From positions 1,983,001-2,047,000 of the forward strand of contig CP060419.1 of NCBI GenBank assembly GCA_025232375.1: a DNA stretch of 64,000 nt. Direction: 5' to 3'. Origin of the DNA: Pseudoxanthomonas sp. NC8. Lineage in GTDB: Bacteria > Pseudomonadota > Gammaproteobacteria > Xanthomonadales > Xanthomonadaceae. Numbering within the stretch: position 1 is the first letter of the stretch; every line of letters starts with the position of its first letter. Below the pieces are notes generated by a model. The model made no database searches, had not been told where the DNA came from, and worked only from the letters and a program-made list of their open reading frames with translations. Below, one piece after another: positions 36,701 through 48,591 of the stretch. The position numbers and the translations under genes were made by a program.

Positions 36701-38737
36701 ACCTCGACGCCGGCGTACTGACCCTGTTCCTGCCCAAGGGCCACATCGCCCGGCTGCGCTACGCCAGCTTCGTCCACGACCGCCTCGTCGGCCACTTCGG
36801 CCTGCCCAACTGGCAGGCGGGCCTAGCGCGGCAACAGCTGCGCGCCGAGGCCATGGCGGGCGCCAACTGGATGCTGACCCCCTGGCGCGACCTCACCCTC
36901 GTCCATGCCACCCAGCACCCGGTCTGCCCCCACAGCTGGAGCACCTCGGCGTGCAGCGCCAGCCGGGCGCGCCGGACGCGACCCTGTTCGCCCGCCGCGT
37001 CAACCTGCATGGCCCGAGCACAGGCAAGTTCGAGGTGGTCGGCCGCTGGCATGAATGGCTCGATGATCCCGCAGCGGATCTTCCCAAGTGGGTCGAACAC
37101 GAGGCGGTGCTCACCGAAATCCGCCTGCACGACAACCATGCCAACGTCTTCAACCTGCAGGACGCGGTGGCCGAACAGCGCGATTTCGAACCTGTCGGCG
37201 GCCAGGTCAACGACAACGACCTTGGCCAAGCGACCCGCTGCTGCCGGCAACCGCCACGAGTTCGGCGATACCCGTTTCCGCTTCGTCCGTTACTTCCTGC
37301 GGGCCACCACCCGTTTCCGCGAATACCTGCCGCCGGAACTGTTCGCCGACGCCAAGCGGATCACCCACGACGGCCCGGTGGCCGAAATCCAGCGCGTGCG
37401 GATCAACACCGCTCCGGGCCTCGACGCCGGAGAGGACGCCGGTGCGCCGGTGCAAAGCGTCACCAGCGGCGGCACCGGAGGCATCGTCGTTCCCGCCAGT
37501 CTTAAGGCCGAACGCTCCGGAAATCGTCTACGTGGTGCCGACATTCCGCTGGGAACGCAGTGGCGCGGCCGGCGGCAACCTGGACAGCACCCGGCACGGC
37601 AACGGCCTGCGCGTGTACCTGGAGCGCCCGTGGTTCAGTTCCGGCGACGGCGAGCTGCTGGGCGTGGTCATCGCCGGCAACGACAGGACGTTCGCCAGCA
37701 TCACGCCGCAACAGTTGCCGTTCGTCACCCAGTGGGGCCTGGATCCGCTGTGGGACGCGCCGCTTCCACACCCGCGTTCGCGGGTCGGCGACTTCACCGC
37801 CGCCGTCGCCGACGAGACGGTCGTCCTGCCGGGCAGCGGACTGCAGGCACACGTGGTCGGCCATCGCGTCCATTTCGACCCTGCACGCAAGCTCTGGTAC
37901 TGCGACATCGAGCTCGCTGCCGGCGCTGCCTACCTGCCCTTCGTGCGCCTTAGCTTTTGGTGCGCTACCAGCCGCACGCCCTTCCCGACGCGCGCGTCTC
38001 CAACGTCGTCCTGGCCGAATATGCCCAGGTCCTGCCGCGCCGCTCGGCAAGCGTGGCGCGCAACGGCAACGCCCTCGCCCTGGCCTTGCGCGGACCGGTG
38101 CCAGTCCGCGGCCCGATGCGTCGCCACAATCCGCCGGGCGGCAGCGAAAGCGAATACGCCAATCTCTCCCTCACGGGCCCGTTCCCGGCCGGCGAGAACG
38201 GTCGCAACCGCGTCGAGCTGGTCTGGCAGACGCGCGATGCCAGCATCGATTCGACCTTAGCGTATGGGAGGACCAGTCCGTGCTGGCCACATCGTTGACC
38301 GGAACCGACGCCGCTGGCCCGGGCAACCCGGTCGGCCCGGTCGCCACGACCGATCCCGCGCCGCTGGTGCGCCCGGTTTCGCCGCAGGTTCTGGTGAACC
38401 TGCGCAACGGCGCATCGCTGCGCTTCGACCGGGCCGAGGTGCGGACGCCGGTGGATACCGCCGCGCGACCGGGGGCCGGCGCGACGACCCGCCCCCGGCA
38501 GCCAGCATCGACATCGACGACATCACCATCCTCGACCCCGGGGTGGTCTTCGATCCGCCGTTCTGGCGCGCCACCGCCACCTTGCCGGCGCTGCCGCGAG
38601 GCAGGGTCGGCCGGTTGATGCTGCGGGAGTTCGAGCGCTACTACACCGACCGTACCGTGCCGGTCGCCGGCGCCCCGGCGCGGCGTCGCATCGTGGTCGA
38701 AGAAAGGCTGGTATACGCGGAGGTCTTCGCCGTCTAG
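33797..38737 (+). CDS. giant protein of unknown function, second of a pair
   Basis: About 1,645 residues. It starts 15 bases after the first giant gene (MAKQNILWSVIPHGR) with a GAAGAG-type ribosome site, so the two are one operon. The N-terminal 450 residues are soluble and beta-rich (RVSIVVSPRLEPDS, GIGFALRIG). A stretch at about residue 650 (YGNTYRVRARLVDVAGNSL) has the look of a fibronectin type III strand pair. The C-terminus is again beta-rich. There is no signal peptide, membrane helix, or catalytic motif that I can name. Breaks near 35155, 35580, 35700, 36340, 36945, 37225, 37500, 37960, 38260 and 38490. A strong bidirectional terminator follows at 38759. Structural or adhesin-like roles are possible but unproved. 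Confidence 0.62.
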
Positions 38738-38758
38738 CGGCGCATGCCTGCCGCATAC

Positions 38759-38788
38759 GGCAAAGGCCCGCTCTCGCGGGCCTTTGCC
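38759..38788. terminator. bidirectional terminator between the giant gene pair and the tRNA cluster
   Basis: GGCAAAGGCCCGC and GCGGGCCTTTGCC form a long perfect stem around TCTC. It can end transcripts from both sides. Confidence 0.75.
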
Positions 38789-38797
38789 TTATCCATC

Positions 38798-38871
38798 TGG
38801 AGGCCTGGGTCGGAATTGAACCGGCGTACGCGGATTTGCAGTCCGCTGCATGACCACTCTGCCACCAGGCC
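38798..38871 (-). tRNA. tRNA-Cys (anticodon GCA), copy 1
   Basis: A 74-nt tRNA with encoded CCA. The acceptor GGCCTGG pairs with CCAGGCC and the loop CTGCAAA reads GCA. Confidence 0.92.
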
Positions 38872-38911
38872 GGTGGCGCGCCGCCGCAGTGTAACGCTGG
38901 CGGTCGCCGAC

Positions 38912-38934
38912 AAAACAAAACCCCGTTGCCGGGG
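38912..38934 (-). terminator. terminator downstream of tRNA-Gly copy 1
   Basis: On the minus strand CCCC GGCAA CGGGG followed by a TTTTGTTTT tract. Confidence 0.7.
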
Positions 38935-38983
38935 TCTGTTTTCAGATCCTTGCTCCGCCTGGGCGGGCACTGGATCGCGTGTC

Positions 38984-39059
<76 letters not shown>

Positions 39060-39066
39060 TTGGGAA

Positions 39067-39141
39067 TGGAGGTATAGGTCGGAATTGAACCGGCGTACGC
39101 GGATTTGCAGTCCGCTGCATGACCACTCTGCCCATAAGGCC
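39067..39141 (-). tRNA. tRNA-Cys (anticodon GCA), copy 2, acceptor stem disturbed
   Basis: The D, anticodon and T arms are identical to copy 1, but the acceptor strands read GGCCTTATGGG and CCTATACC and do not pair. They differ from copy 1 exactly where copy 1 has CCTGGG and ACCAGGCC, so both differences are at CCWGG sites and are likely miscalls. If real, this copy would be a pseudo-tRNA. Confidence 0.6.
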
Positions 39142-39178
39142 GGTGACGCACCGCCGCCATGTAACGCTGGCGGTCGGC

Positions 39179-39206
39179 CAAAAAAACAAAACCCCGTCGC
39201 CGGGGT
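39179..39206 (-). terminator. terminator downstream of tRNA-Gly copy 2
   Basis: On the minus strand ACCCC GGCG ACGGGGT followed by a T-rich tract (A-rich 39179-39190). Confidence 0.7.
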
Positions 39207-39255
39207 CCGTTTGCCGATCCCATTTCCGCGCTAGGCGGACACCGGATCGTGTGTC

Positions 39256-39331
<76 letters not shown>

Positions 39332-39368
39332 TTGGGAGACGCGCATTTTAGAGATTCAGGCGGCCGTG

Positions 39369-40006
39369 TCAACCATGTTTCCGCTTTTCTTCCCGGGTCC
39401 GGTCCGCGGCGGCCCGTTCGTCGTCGCGCAGCACCGGTAAGGCCGCATGCAGGTACTGGAACCCCGACCACAGGGTGAGTACCGCCGCGCCAGCCAGCAG
39501 CCAGTCGCCCAGGTGGAAGATCGGCTCGCCCAGCCAGATGTCGGTCCACGGATGCAGCGGCTGCCTCGGATTGATCGCATACAGCAGGCACGACAGCGCC
39601 ACCATCTGCGCCACGGTCTTGACCTTGCCGATCATGGCTACCTTGACCGTCGCCCGCTGGCCGAGCTCGGCCATCCATTCGCGCAGCGCCGACACGGCGA
39701 TCTCGCGGCCCACGATCACCGAGGCCCAGAAAGCCATCCACGGCGTCGGTGGCCTTGCACGATCAGGAACAGGGCCACCGCGACCATCAGCTTGTCGGCG
39801 ACCGGGTCGAGGAAGGCGCCGAACGCGGAGTACTGGTGGTAGCGGCGGGCGATCCAGCCGTCCGCCCAGTCGGTCACCGCGGTAAGGATGAAGATGGCCG
39901 CCGACGCGAAGTTGGTCCACTGGTACGGCAGGTAGAACACCACAACCAGCACCGGGATCAGCACGATCCGCAGCAGGGTCAGCCAGGTCGGGACGGTCAA
40001 CTTCAT
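39369..40006 (-). CDS. pgsA: CDP-diacylglycerol-glycerol-3-phosphate 3-phosphatidyltransferase
   Basis: An inner-membrane enzyme of about 212 aa that makes phosphatidylglycerol phosphate. The CDP-alcohol phosphotransferase signature D-G-x2-A-R-x8-G-x3-D-x3-D is seen as DWADGWIARRYHQYSAFGAF and LDPVADK, with hydrophobic helices before and after. A C-terminal basic tail ends in EEKRKHG. One frame break near 39750. The gene sits 25 bases downstream of uvrC on the same strand, a common arrangement in gammaproteobacteria. Confidence 0.9.
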
Positions 40007-40031
40007 CGCGTTCTTTCTATCCGTGATCGCG

Positions 40032-41890
40032 CTATCCGGGTTCGGCCGGAGGCGCCAGCCCGTGCAGGGTAGCGTAGATGCGCGCAGCGAGCGCGGCATT
40101 GACGCCCTCCACGCGCGCGATCTCCTCCTCGCCCGCGGCCCTGAGTCCGGCCAGTCCGCCGAAATGGCGCAGCAGCGCGGCGCGGCGGCGCGGGCCGATA
40201 CCCGGGATGTCTTCCAGCCGGCTGGTGGTGCGCGCCTTCTGCCGCTTGCCGCGATGGCCGGTGATCGCGAAGCGGTGCGCCTCGTCGCGCACCTGCTGGA
40301 TGAACTGCAGCGCCGGCGAAGCGGCGCCCGGCCGAATCTCGCGGCCGTCGGTGGAACAGGGTCTCGTCGCCGGCGCGGCGCTGCTCGCCCTTGGATACGC
40401 CGACCAGCAGCACGCCTTCCACGCCCAGGTCCGCCAGCGCTTCACGCGCTATGGGCCAGCTGGCCGGCGCCGCCGTCGATCAGCAGCACGTCGGGCAATA
40501 CGGCATTGGCCCCCGGCTCGGTTCCGGCCTCGAGGGCCCGCCGGAAGCGCCGCTCGATCGCCTGGCGCATCGCCGCGTAGTCGTCGCCGGGCTCGATGCC
40601 CGAGATGTTGTAGCGCCGGTACTGGTTGCGTACCGCGCCGGCGGGGTCGAACACCACGCACGAAGCAACGGTGGCCTCGCCGAGGGTATGGCTGATGTCG
40701 AAGCACTCGATCCGCGCCGGCACCTCGGTAAGGCCGAGCATCTCGCGCAGCGCCTCGCTGCGCGCCTGCTGCGCGCCGCGGCTGGCCAGCTCGGTAGTGG
40801 GGCCAGCTGCGCGTTGCGGCGGGCAGCATCTGGCAGGTAGCCGGCACGTTCGCCGCGTACGCTGGACTTGAGCGCCACCTTGCGCCCGGCTGCCTCGGCC
40901 AGCGCCAGCTCGATCAGCTCGGCGTCCGGAATCGCCCGGTCGAGCACGATTTCCGACGGTGGCGGTTGCTCGGCGTAGTACTGGGACACGAACGCGGCCA
41001 GCACCTCTTCGGCGCTGTCCTCGCCGTTGGTGCGCGGAAAGAACGCGCGCGTGCCGGGTTGCGGCCGTCCCGGAACGCCAGCAGAAGTACGCAAGCGGAA
41101 CTGCCGTGCATCGCGCAGGCCAGCACGTCGAGGTTGGCGGCGTGCCCATCTACGTACTGCCGGGCCTGCAGCCCGCGCAGGGTGGCCAGGAGATCGCGCA
41201 GGCGCGCGGCCTGCTCGAATTCCAGCTGCGCGCTGGCCGCCTCCATCGCCGCGGCCAGCTCCTCGCCCAGTTCGTCGCTGCGCCCTTGGGAACAGCGAGG
41301 CGCGGCGCACCGACTCCGCATAGGCGTCGGCCTCGACCAGGCCCACGCAGGGCGCGCTGCAACGGCCGATCTGGTACTGCAGGCAGGGTCGGCTGCGGTT
41401 GCGGAACACGCTGTCCTCGCAGCTGCGCAGGCGGAACAGCTTGAACATCAGGTCCATCGTCTCGCGCACCGCGCCGGCACTGGCATACGGGCCGAAGTAG
41501 CGGCCCGGCACCGCGCGCGGACCGCGGTGGAACGCCAGCCGCGACCAGCGTTATAGGTCAGCAGCACGTAGGGGTAGCTCTTGTCGTCGCGCAGCGAGAC
41601 GTTGTAGCGCGGCACCAGCGACTTGATCAGCTGGTTCTCCAGCAACAGCGCCTCGGCTTCGGTGCGGGTGACCGTGACTTCCATGCGCGCGATCTGCGCG
41701 ATCATGGACAGGATCCGGGGGTCTTGGGCGTGTTGCTGAAATAGCTGGCCACGCGCCGTTTCAGCGCACCGGCCTTGCCCACGTAGAGCAGGCCGCCATC
41801 GGCGGCGTACATGCGGTACACGCCGGGCGCGGTGCTCAGCTGGGCAACGAAGGCCTTGCCATCGAATCCGGGTACCACCGTACCGTTCAT
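40032..41890 (-). CDS. uvrC: excinuclease ABC subunit C
   Basis: About 619 aa, the nuclease of nucleotide excision repair. In order: a GIY-YIG domain ([29 protein letters not shown] region, 41750-41860), the UvrB-binding UVR segment, the RNase H-like domain ([14 protein letters not shown]), and C-terminal helix-hairpin-helix motifs ([20 protein letters not shown]). ATG at 41888-41890 overlaps the stop of the NHL gene. Breaks near 41715, 41550, 41285, 41060, 40800, 40450 and 40340. Confidence 0.92.
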
Positions 41891-43303
41891 TCGCTGATCG
41901 ACACGTCTTCCAGGCTGCCGGTGACGATGTCGTAGCGCAGCACGCCATGGGCGTCGGTCTCGGCGATCCAGACCGAGCCGCCGGCGATGGCCAGCCCGGT
42001 CGGGCCGTGCAGGCGCCGCGGCAGTCCGATGGTCGACAGTTCGCCACCGCCCAGGCGGAGGGTGCGCAGCATGCCGTTGCCGCTGTCGGCGATCCACAGC
42101 AGCGGTGCGTCCGCGCTCAGGGCGATCCCCTGCGGATGTTGCAGCCGCGCACTGGAGCGCGGGCCATCGGCATCGCCGAATTCCCACGGCCCCTGCCCCA
42201 CCAGCGTCTGGACCAGGTCCGTGCGCAACTGCAGCGAACGTACTGCCGAGCCGAGCGCGTCGCATACGTACAGCACCTGCTGCACGGCAGCCAGGCCGGC
42301 CGGCTGGGCGAAAGCGGCCATCATCGCGTTGCCGTCGCGCGTCTCCAGGCGTCCGGAACCCGCACGCAGGTGCAGTTCGGCCCGCCCCAGGTCGCAGCTC
42401 CAGATGCGGTTGTCGCCCGCGCTGGCGATGTGCATCTGGTTGCCCGCCACGGCCAGCGCGAGTGGATGGTTCAAGGGGCTGCGCGCCGCCGGATTGACCG
42501 CACCCTCGACCGGATCGCCCGGGCGGCCATTGCCGCACAACGTGTCGACCTGCGCGGTGAGCAGATGGATGCGCCGCAGCGCGTGGTTGCCCGTGTCGGC
42601 GACGTAGAGGTACTCGCGCTCGAGCGCCAGGCCCTGCGGCCGGTTGAATGCGGCGTGGTCGGCCGGGCCGTCGATGAAGTCGGCGGTGCCCAGCCCGAAC
42701 TGGCGCAGGATGCGGCCGCCATGGCTGCATTCGAGGATGCGATGGTGGCCGCTGTCAGCGACGTACAGGCGTTCGCTGCTTGCCGCGATGCCCGCCGGGA
42801 AACGCAGCGTCAGCCGCGGCTCCGGCAGCGTCTCGCTCGACAGCAGATCCTCGTCCAGTGGCCGCGGCAAGCCTTCGACCAGCGCGAAGAGCGCACGCTC
42901 CACGTCGCCGGTAAGGACCGACGATGCGCTCGCGTTCACGGCCGTCCGCGTCCACCAGCAGCAGCGCGGGGTAAGGCCTCGATGCCGTAGCGCTGCTAAG
43001 GCCGCCCAGTCCGAGTCGAGCAGGACCGGCGCGGCCACCCCCGCGCGGCGCAGCAGCTTGAGCGAGCGCTGCGGGACGCGCTCGCTGTCGAACCGCGGCA
43101 CCTGCACCACCAGCACCTGGATCCTGCCCGGGTTGCGCGCCTGCCACTGCGACAGCTCGGCCAGGCGCTGCACGCACCAGACCGAAGCGGCGTTGACGAA
43201 GGCCAGCACGACCGGGCGGCCGCGCAATTCGTGCAGCGAGGCCGCCTGGGCGTTGAGCCAAGGGCAATTCGCGGGGAAGTTCCGGGAGGGGAGCCGCGTT
43301 CAT
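41887..43303 (-). CDS. thioredoxin-like NHL-repeat protein
   Basis: About 472 aa. The N-terminal part is a thioredoxin fold ([20 protein letters not shown]) but has W-C-V-Q rather than CxxC, so no dithiol exchange is expected. The rest is an NHL beta-propeller with repeats such as [25 protein letters not shown] and [12 protein letters not shown]. The layout is that of NHLRC2-like proteins. No clear signal peptide. Its ATG overlaps the stop of the phosphatase gene and its stop overlaps the uvrC start, so it is translationally linked to both. Breaks near 43265, 43005, 42970 and 42920. Confidence 0.8.
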
Positions 43304-43803
43304 GGACCGATTATGCCGGACCCGGGCTCGCCGGACAGGCGCGCCACGACCGCCTGTGCCGCCGTATCGACCAGTCGCCAGACCTCCTCGAAGTGGTCGC
43401 TTCCGCCGCAGTACGGATCCGGCACCTCGGCGCCCGGAGCGGTGCCCGCCCAGTCCAGCAGCAGCACCGCGCGCCCGGCCAGCGAAGGCGGCGCCAGCCG
43501 GCGCGCGTCGCGCAGGTTGCTGGCGTCGGCGCAGAGCAGCCAGTCGAACGTCCGGAAGTCATCGGCACGCAGCTGCCGTGCACGCAGGCCGCCGATGTCC
43601 ACGCCGTGCCCCCGCGCGCAGGCGATGGCCCGCCGATCCGGCGGCTCGCCGGCATGCCAGCCGCCGGTGCCGGCCGAATCGACCTCCACCCGGCCCGCCA
43701 GCGGCGAGGCGGCGATCCGCGCACGCAACGCGCCTTCGGCCAGCGGAGACCGGCAGATGTTGCCTGGGCAGACCACCAGCAGGCGGATCGTCGCCGGGGT
43801 CAT
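43300..43803 (-). CDS. low-molecular-weight protein tyrosine phosphatase
   Basis: About 167 aa. The active-site loop C-x5-R-S is [11 protein letters not shown] near the N-terminus, and the general acid is in VPDPYCGG. Such phosphatases often act on bacterial tyrosine kinases of polysaccharide export. ATG overlaps the TGA of kdsB; TGA overlaps the NHL gene start. Confidence 0.88.
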   Translation of the reverse strand: MTPATIRLLVVCPGNICRSPLAEGALRARIAASPLAGRVEVDSAGTGGWHAGEPPDRRAIACARGHGVDIGGLRARQLRADDFRTFDWLLCADASNLRDARRLAPPSLAGRAVLLLDWAGTAPGAEVPDPYCGGSDHFEEVWRLVDTAAQAVVARLSGEPGSGIIGP

Positions 43804-44578
43804 GCGCCGCCCGCGCGCAGGCGCGCCTCGGCGCGCTCCAGGTCTTCGGGCGTGTCCACCCCGGCGGGAACGGCTCGGGGGCCAGGGCCACGGCGATCCG
43901 GTGACCCGCCTCCGGGACCCGCAGCTGTTCCAGCGACTCGATCCGCTCCAGCCGTCCCGGTGGCATCTTCGCGAAGGCCTGCAGGAAACCTGCCCGGTAC
44001 GCATAGATGCCGATGTGGCGCAGCCAGTCGCCACCGGGCGGCAGCACGCTGCGGTCGCGGGCAAAGGCGTCGCGCGGCCACGGCAGCGGCGCGCGGCTGA
44101 AGTACAGCGCGTCGCCCGACCCGGCGCGGACCAGCTTCACCGTGTTCGGATCGAACAGGGTTGCGGCATCGGTGACCGGTTCGGCCAGCGTCGCCATCGG
44201 TGCACCGGAGGCGGCAAGCGCGCGCGCAACCTCGCGGATGCCACTGGCCGGGGCAAAGGGTTCGTCACCTTGGAGATTGACGACGATGACGTCGTCGCCC
44301 CAGCCGGCCAGCCGCGCGCACTCGGCGAGCCGGTCGGTGCCGGAGGGGTGGGCGGCGGATGTCATCGCCACGCGCACGCCCGCCACGCCGGACACGGCAT
44401 CGGCTACCCGCGCATCATCGGTGGCCAGCCATACCTCGCGTGCGCCGGCGGCCAGCGCGCGGCGGGCGACATGCAGCACCAGCGGCTCGCCGCCCAGCAG
44501 GCGCAGCGGCTTGCCGGGCAGCCGGCTGGCGGCGTAGCGCGCCGGCACGGCGACGACAAATTCGGTCTGCGGCTCCAT
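43800..44578 (-). CDS. kdsB: 3-deoxy-manno-octulosonate cytidylyltransferase
   Basis: About 258 aa, cytoplasmic. It activates KDO as CMP-KDO for lipid A-core synthesis. The nucleotide loop [47 protein letters not shown] and [13 protein letters not shown] are all family marks. One frame break near 43870. The ATG is at 44576-44578. Linked with lpxK as in many gammaproteobacteria. Confidence 0.92.
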
Positions 44579-44687
44579 GGTTCCTCCTGGCGATGGCCCA
44601 TTGTAGGAGGCGGGCCTGCCGGCGACACGGCGCGCAGGCATCCGGGGCGCCGTCGTGACCGGGGCGCTCGGGACGCCCGCGGGATCC

Positions 44688-45707
44688 TCAGCGCAGGCGA
44701 TCGAGCCGGTCCAGCAGTCCGACCCAGAACGCGGCCGGCAGCTCCGCGTCGACCGGCACCGAGAAGCAGCGTGCATCGGCGAAGGGTGCGCATTTGACCG
44801 CGTCCTTCTCGGTCATCAGCACCGGCAGGTCGTTGCCGAACTGCAGGTCCTCCGCGCGATAGGCGTGGTGGTCGGCAAAGGCGTGCGGGACCACGCCCAC
44901 GCCGGGTTGCGCAGCATGTCGAAGAATCGCTGCGGGTTGCCGATGCCGGCCACCGCGTGGACGCGGATGCCGATGTAGGACGCCAGCGCACGCGGTCGTC
45001 CGCCGGCGATCGGCAATGCCGCGCGCGCCTGCAGCTGCATCGGCCATTCGCCGAAGCCCGTCCCGCCCTGCCCGGCCGCCTTGGCCGGGGACGCCGGGAC
45101 CGAGGTTGACCACGCGGAAGTCGCAGCAGCGGCTGCGGTCGACCGGCTCGCGCAGCGGCCCGGCCGGCAGCATCCGGCCGTTGCCGTAACGGCGCACGCC
45201 ATCGACCACCTCGATCTCGATGTCGCGGCCGAGCCGGTAGTGCTGCAGGCCGTCGTCGCAGACCACGATGTCGCAACCGGACTCCACCAGCGCACGCGCG
45301 GCGGCGACGCGATCACGATCGACCCGCACCGGAACCGCGAGCCGGCGCGCGACCAGCACCGGTTCGTCGCCGCCCTCTTCCGCGGCGGTCTCCGCCGTCA
45401 CCCAGCGCGGCGTCTCCGGATCCCGGCGGCCATAGCCGCGACTGGCCACGCCCGGCCGCCAGCCGGCTTCGCGCAGCTTCTGCACGACGGCAATCGTCAA
45501 CGGAGTCTTGCCGGCACCGCCGGCGGCAAGGTTGCCGATCACCAGCACCGGCGCGTCGACCCGGCGCGGACGCAGCAGGCCGCCGCGATACAGGCGCCGG
45601 CGCAGCGCGACGACGCCGGCATACGCCGGCGCCAGCAGCCGCGTCCATAGCGGAGGCGACACGTCGCCGAACCACCATGCCGGTGTCTGTGGAGCGCCCT
45701 TGCTCAT
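44688..45707 (-). CDS. lpxK: tetraacyldisaccharide 4'-kinase
   Basis: About 339 aa, membrane-associated. It phosphorylates lipid A disaccharide at the 4' position. The Walker A loop [36 protein letters not shown] and the C-terminal [11 protein letters not shown] are typical. Breaks near 45090 and 44905. It begins 22 bases after the msbA stop. Confidence 0.92.
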   Translation of the reverse strand: MSKGAPQTPAWWFGDVSPPLWTRLLAPAYAGVVALRRRLYRGGLLRPRRVDAPVLVIGNLAAGGAGKTPLTIAVVQKLREAGWRPGVASRGYGRRDPETPRWVTAETAAEEGGDEPVLVARRLAVPVRVDRDRVAAARALVESGCDIVVCDDGLQHYRLGRDIEIEVVDGVRRYGNGRMLPAGPLREPVDRSRCCDFRVVNLGPGVPGQGGRAGRDGLRRMADAAAGARGIADRRRTTACAGVLHRHPRPRGGRHRQPAAILRHAAQPGVGVVPHAFADHHAYRAEDLQFGNDLPVLMTEKDAVKCAPFADARCFSVPVDAELPAAFWVGLLDRLDRLR

Positions 45708-45729
45708 TCCGGCCTTCCCCGTACAGGTC

Positions 45730-47477
45730 TCATCCGGCCCTGCGCTCGCGGAACTGCATGCCATGCAGGTGCGCGTACAGTCCGCCGGCCGCCATCAGTT
45801 CGGCGTGATTGCCGCGCTCGACCAGGCGGCCTGGTCCAGCACCAGCACCTGGTCGGCGTGCTCGATGGTGGACAGGCGATGGGCGATGATGGGGTGGTGC
45901 GTTCCGGCATCAGCCGATGCAGCGCATCCTGGACCAGCCGTTCGGACTCGTTGTCCAGCGCCGCGGTGGCTTCGTCGAGGATCAGCAGCGGCGCATCGCG
46001 CAGGATCGCCCGGGCGATCGCCAGGCGCTGGCGCTGGCCGCCGGACAGCAGCGCGCCGTTCTCGCCGATCGGCGTCTGCATTCCCTGCGGCAGGCGCTCG
46101 ATGAACTCCAGGCATTGGCGGCTTCGGCCGCACCACGGATCGCCTCTGCGCTGGCCTGCGTGCCGTAGGCGATGTTGGCCGCGATCGTGTCGTCGAACAG
46201 CATCACCTTCTGTCCGACCAGGGCGATCTGCCGGCGCAGGTCGGCCATCCGGTAGTCGTGCAGCTCCACCCCGTCGAGGGTGATACGCCCGCCGCTGGGC
46301 TCGTAGAAACGCGGAACCAGGCGCACCAGGCTGGTCTTGCCGCTGCCCGAACGCCCGACGATGGCGGTGACCGTGCCCGGGCGAGCGCTGAAGCTGATGT
46401 CGTCCAGGGCGAAGCCGGGCTGGTCGCGGTAGCGCAGGCTGACCTTGTCGAACACCAGTTCGCCGCGTGCGCGGCCGATGCTGCGCGTGCCGGTATCGGC
46501 CTCTTCCTCGGCATCGAGGATCGAGAACAGCCGCTCGGAAGCGGCCACGCCACGCGATATGGCGGTCTGCACGCTGGTGATCCGGCGCAGCGACGGGATG
46601 ATGGCCATCATCGCGGTCATCAGCATCACGAACTGGCCGGCGTTCAGGCCTCCGACCAGCGCTTCGCGCGTGGCCACCCAGACGATCGCTGCCAGCGCCA
46701 GGGCCGCCAGCAGCTGGGTCATGGCCGAAGCGCCGGCGCGCGTGCCCTCGACCTTCATGTTCAGGCCCAGGATGCGGTTGGCCAGCGCCGAATAGCGGGC
46801 GATCTCCAGGCCCTGCGCGCCATGCACCTTGACGTCCTGCTGCGCCGACAACGACTGCTCGGCGCTTGCGGCCATGCGCCCCATGCCGTCCTGGATTCCG
46901 CCGCTGATCCGGCGATAGCGCTTGCCCACGTACCAGACGATGACGCCGATCAGCGGCGTGATCAGCAGCATGGCCAAGGTCACCTTCGCGCTGGCCAGCA
47001 GCATCAGGCCCAGCAGGTAGATGATGGTCAGGCTGTCGGTGACCAGGGTCTTGAGCGCGTCGGCGCTGGCCCCAGGTCACCTGCTCGGTATCGAAGTTCA
47101 GGCGACTGACCATCACCGGGGTGGATTCGGTGTCGAACTGGGTCGAGGGCAGGCGCAGGTATTTGGCCAGTACCTGCTCACGCAGGTCGCGGACCACGCT
47201 GCGGCCGGTGCGCGCCATGCCGTAGTCGGTCACGAACGTGGCCACGCTGCGCAGCACGAACAGGCCGACGATGGCCAACGGCAACACCACCGCGTCCCCT
47301 GGGGTGCGGCGTCACGAAACTGTTGGTAAGCGGCTCCATCAGCTTGATGAAACTGCCGCCTGCGACCGCCTCGATGATCATCCCGACCATGGCCGCGACC
47401 AGGAACGGCCAGTAGCGGCTGGTGTAGCCAAGCAGGCGCTTGTAGATCTGCCAGACGGACGGACGCGGCTCGCTCAA
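45730..47477 (-). CDS. msbA: lipid A export ATP-binding/permease protein
   Basis: About 582 aa. It flips lipid A-core across the inner membrane. The N-terminal transmembrane domain is followed by a nucleotide-binding domain with Walker A ([11 protein letters not shown]), signature ([15 protein letters not shown]), Walker B ([12 protein letters not shown]) and the H-loop (IIAHRLST). The start appears to be TTG at 47475-47477, overlapping the TGA of exbD (TTGA). Breaks near 47300, 47070, 46120, 45895 and 45830. Confidence 0.92.
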
Positions 47478-47893
47478 GAGTGCGGCTCCGGCGCCGTGGC
47501 GATCGCGATCCGGCGGAAGCCCAGCTGGGCCAGGGCGTCCTGTGCGGTGACCACTGCCTGGTACGGGGTGCGCGCGTCGGCGCGCAGCATCACCGCCTGG
47601 TCGCGGTCCTCTCCGGCGACCTCGACGATCGCCTGCTTGACCGCCTCGACGTCGGTACGCAGCACTTCGCGCTCGCCGATGAAATAGCGGCCATCGGCGT
47701 TGACCAGGATGTTCAGGGTCCGTGCCGGCGGCGGCGCCTGCGGGCTGGCCACCGGCAACTGCAGCTGCAGGGTCGAACGCACGTCGAACGTGGTGGTGAT
47801 CACGAAGAAGACGATCAGCACCAGGATGACGTCGATCAGCGGCACCAGGTCGATGGCCGGCTCGTCATAGGCGCGCTGGTCACGGATACGCAT
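47474..47893 (-). CDS. exbD: ExbD/TolR family biopolymer transport protein
   Basis: About 139 aa with one N-terminal membrane helix (IDLVPLIDVILVLIVFFVITTTF); the Asp in the helix start (PLIDVILVL) is the conserved proton-path residue. A periplasmic domain follows. It should work with ExbB and TonB-like partners. ATG at 47891-47893. Confidence 0.9.
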   Translation of the reverse strand: MRIRDQRAYDEPAIDLVPLIDVILVLIVFFVITTTFDVRSTLQLQLPVASPQAPPPARTLNILVNADGRYFIGEREVLRTDVEAVKQAIVEVAGEDRDQAVMLRADARTPYQAVVTAQDALAQLGFRRIAIATAPEPHS

Positions 47894-47900
47894 GGCGTGC

Positions 47901-48591
47901 TCAGCTGCGGACCGGCGTGGCCGGAGCAGCATGCGCGGCAGCGGCGCGGCCGGCCGTCGCCGGCGCGGTCGCCGCCTGCGGCGTGGCGGTGCGGGCGCTG
48001 TCCAGCGCATCGAGCAGCGCGGTCGCCTCCTGTTCCATCTCGATCACGTAGCCGGCGATGCGGCTGCGGAAGAAGCGATGGAAGATCAGCGCCGGGACCG
48101 CGATGATCATGCCGGTGGCGGTGCACACCAGCGCCTTGCCGATGCCGCCGGCCAGCTGGTTCACGTCGCCCAGGCCATGGTCGAGGATGCCCAGGAACAT
48201 CTGGATCATGCCGACCACCGTACCGAGCAGGCCCAGCAGCGGACCGGCCGAGGCGATCGTGCCCAGCGCGCTGAGGAACTTCTCCATGCGGAAGACCAGA
48301 TGGCGGCCGGTATCCTCCAGCCGTTCGCGGATGACGTCACGCGGCCGGTTGCGCACGTCCAGCGCGGCGGCCAGCAGTGCACCCAGCGGCGAATTGCGAC
48401 GCAGCGATTCGATGTGGGCAGGATCCAGCGGGCCGCGCGAAGCCCAGTTGCGGACCTCCCCACCCAGCCTTGGCCGGCATGACCTCGGCCCGGCGCAGGC
48501 TCCACAGCCGCTGGGACGATCATGGGGCCGCCACGCCCAGCACCAGCAACGGCAGCATCGGCCATCCACCGGCCTTGACCAGCTCCCACAC
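47901..48591 (-). CDS. exbB: MotA/TolQ/ExbB proton channel family protein
   Basis: About 230 aa with three membrane helices: an N-terminal one (PMLPLLVLGVAA) and two in the conserved channel part (ASAGPLLGLLGTVVGMIQMF and GIGKALVCTATGMIIAVPAL). The start is a GTG at 48589-48591 or the GTG three codons upstream. Breaks near 48530 and 48470. It precedes exbD by 7 bases and forms a stator unit with it. Confidence 0.87.
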
